The translations under genes and the position numbers were made by a program. This document shows, one piece after another, positions 62,745 through 64,000 of a stretch of 64,000 nucleotides of DNA (its first letter is position 1; every line of letters begins with the position of its first letter). The notes under the pieces were generated by a model that was not told where the DNA came from, ran no database searches, and saw only the letters and a program-made list of their open reading frames with translations. Origin of the DNA: Pseudomonas sp. M30-35 (lineage in GTDB: Bacteria; Pseudomonadota; Gammaproteobacteria; Pseudomonadales; Pseudomonadaceae); NCBI RefSeq assembly GCF_002163625.1, contig NZ_CP020892.1, positions 4,464,001 through 4,528,000 of the forward strand, read 5' to 3'.

Positions 62745-64000
62745 ACATGCAAGTCGTTAATCCACGCTATCAACCTTACAAAGGCCCGGCTGCGGGCTGG
62801 GGTGCGTTACGTAGCGTGACGCGATTCTGGTTGGACAGTAAGCAGCCGCTGAAGAACCTGCGCGCCCTGCTCAAGACCAACCAAAATGGCGGCTTCGATT
62901 GTCCCGGCTGTGCATGGGGTGATTCTGCGGAAAGTGGCATGGTGAAATTCTGCGAGAACGGCGCCAAGGCCGTGAACTGGGAAGCCACCAGCCGCGCAGT
63001 CAACGCAGCATTCTTTGCGCGCTACAGCCTCAGCCAGCTCCGTGAACAAAGCGATTACTGGCTGGAATATCAGGGCCGTCTGACCGAGCCAATGCGTTAC
63101 GACGCAGCAACCGATCACTATGTGCCGATTGCCTGGGACGACGCCTTCAAGTTGATCGCCAAGCACCTCAATGCACTCGACAACCCGAATCAGGTGGACT
63201 TCTACACCTCGGGCCGTGCCAGTAATGAGGCGGCATATCTCTACCAGCTGTTTGGCCGTGCGTTCGGCACCAATAACTTTCCCGACTGCTCAAACATGTG
63301 CCACGAGGCCAGCGGCGTTGCCTTGGGCCAAAGCATTGGTATTGGTAAAGGCACCGTCACCTTCGATGATTTCGACATGGCCGATGCAATTTTTGTGTTG
63401 GGTCAAAACCCAGGAACCAATCACCCACGCATGCTCGAACCGCTGCGTGAAGCGGTGAAGCGCGGCGCCCAAGTGGTTTGTTTCAACCCATTGAAAGAGC
63501 GCGGGCTTGAGCGATTCCAGCACCCGCAAAACCCCATTGAGATGCTCACCAACGGCTCTGAGCCGCTTAATACCAGCTTCTTTCGCCCAGCGCTGGGCGG
63601 CGACATGGCGGCCATGCGTGCCATCGCGAAATTCCTGCTGCAGTGGGAACGCGAAGCGCAGGACAACAAGCAGCCGCGTGTCTTCGATCATGCCTTCATC
63701 GAAGCACACACCCAGGGTATCGACGACTACATACATCTGCTCGACGGCACCACTTGGCAGTCATTGACCGAGCAATCTGGTTTGACCCTGCAAGAACTGG
63801 AACACGCGGCCCTGCTCTACCGTAAGGCTGAACGCGTGATTATCTGCTGGGCCATGGGCATCACCCAGCACCACCATTCGGTGGCAATCATTCAGGAAAT
63901 CACCAACCTGCAACTGCTGCGCGGCAATATAGGTCGCGTTGGCGCGGGGTTGTGCCCGGTACGCGGCCACAGCAACGTTCAGGGCGATCGCACCATGGGC
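62741..64000 (+). CDS. FdhF/YdeP-like molybdopterin oxidoreductase (cut by window end)
   Basis: The frame is open from ATG 62741 to the last base (420 codons, no stop), so the 3' part lies outside. Recognisable blocks are CPGCAWGD near residue 54 and the YdeP-type TSGRASNEAAYLYQLFGRAFGTNNFPDCSNMC. MGD-binding stretches ADAIFVLGQNPGTNHPRML, VVCFNPLKERGLERF, ICWAMGITQHHHSV and LLRGNIGRVGAGLCPVRGHSNVQGDRTMG follow. This is the FdhF alpha-type family that binds bis-MGD. YdeP in E. coli is linked to acid resistance; the substrate here is unknown. No N-terminal twin-arginine signal is seen, so it is cytosolic. It is coupled to fdhD by a 4-base overlap. Confidence 0.92.
   Translation, partial: MNMQVVNPRYQPYKGPAAGWGALRSVTRFWLDSKQPLKNLRALLKTNQNGGFDCPGCAWGDSAESGMVKFCENGAKAVNWEATSRAVNAAFFARYSLSQLREQSDYWLEYQGRLTEPMRYDAATDHYVPIAWDDAFKLIAKHLNALDNPNQVDFYTSGRASNEAAYLYQLFGRAFGTNNFPDCSNMCHEASGVALGQSIGIGKGTVTFDDFDMADAIFVLGQNPGTNHPRMLEPLREAVKRGAQVVCFNPLKERGLERFQHPQNPIEMLTNGSEPLNTSFFRPALGGDMAAMRAIAKFLLQWEREAQDNKQPRVFDHAFIEAHTQGIDDYIHLLDGTTWQSLTEQSGLTLQELEHAALLYRKAERVIICWAMGITQHHHSVAIIQEITNLQLLRGNIGRVGAGLCPVRGHSNVQGDRTMG

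Noticed and set aside
62741..64000. Selenocysteine codon in the FdhF-like gene
   Set aside because: No in-frame TGA is present, and the expected position carries an ordinary cysteine (SNMCHEASG).

Overview
The window is chromosomal DNA from a Pseudomonas-type gammaproteobacterium. Gene content and order match the Pseudomonas stretch that runs from ntrBC through trmL, secB, grxC, gpmI, an EnvC-like factor, ctpA, the hisBHAF cluster, asmA, mutY, yggX, tRNA-Phe and a basic amino-acid ABC transporter to tRNA-Thr, and then resumes with dctBD, dctPQM, fabY, cysQ, nudE, a YrfG-like phosphatase, a LysM protein, a LysR regulator, fdhD and an FdhF-like oxidoreductase. The species cannot be named from this alone.

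Layout. 1-3800: two DUF4124-type envelope proteins and the nitrogen two-component pair glnL/glnG, preceded by a good NtrC dyad and a sigma-54 promoter. 3800-5600: an SRPBCC protein, a probable short sigma-54-transcribed RNA in the place of P. aeruginosa NrsZ, and a divergent pair (small membrane protein/trmL) whose start codons overlap. 5600-11300: secB, grxC, a YibN-like rhodanese, gpmI, envC-like and ctpA. 11400-13100: two tandem orphan solute-binding proteins. 13200-16400: hisB-hisH-DUF2164-hisA-hisF on the minus strand. 16500-16730: an IS5-type MITE. 16800-21600: an FAD oxidoreductase, asmA, mutY, yggX. 21690-26930: tRNA-Phe, an arginine/histidine-type ABC transporter, a methyltransferase and tRNA-Thr.

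The variable segment lies between tRNA-Thr (26859) and dctB (47175). Directly after tRNA-Thr is a decayed phage/island integrase. It is followed by a two-component system with a 7-helix membrane sensor and, divergent from it, a 2284-residue glycine-rich autotransporter with about 18 near-identical repeats. An IS3 orfA remnant follows. Next come an Rrf2 regulator with an operator over its own start codon, a frameshifted thioredoxin-reductase-like gene, a LysR/SDF-symporter pair, and an OprD porin with an exported argininosuccinate-lyase-family enzyme. The segment ends with a TetR/haloacid-dehalogenase/GST group.

47175-64000 is conserved core: dctB-dctD and a sigma-54 promoter with a 14-bp perfect dyad upstream controlling dctPQM, an acyl-CoA synthetase, fabY, nudE-cysQ, a YrfG-like phosphatase, a BON-LysM protein, a LysR regulator, and fdhD overlapping an FdhF/YdeP-like molybdoenzyme cut by the window end.

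A recurring theme is sigma-54 control (glnLG, the candidate small RNA, dctPQM). The most interesting unexplained pieces are the sensor/autotransporter module beside the tRNA-Thr integrase scar and the apparently periplasmic lyase-porin-symporter cluster.
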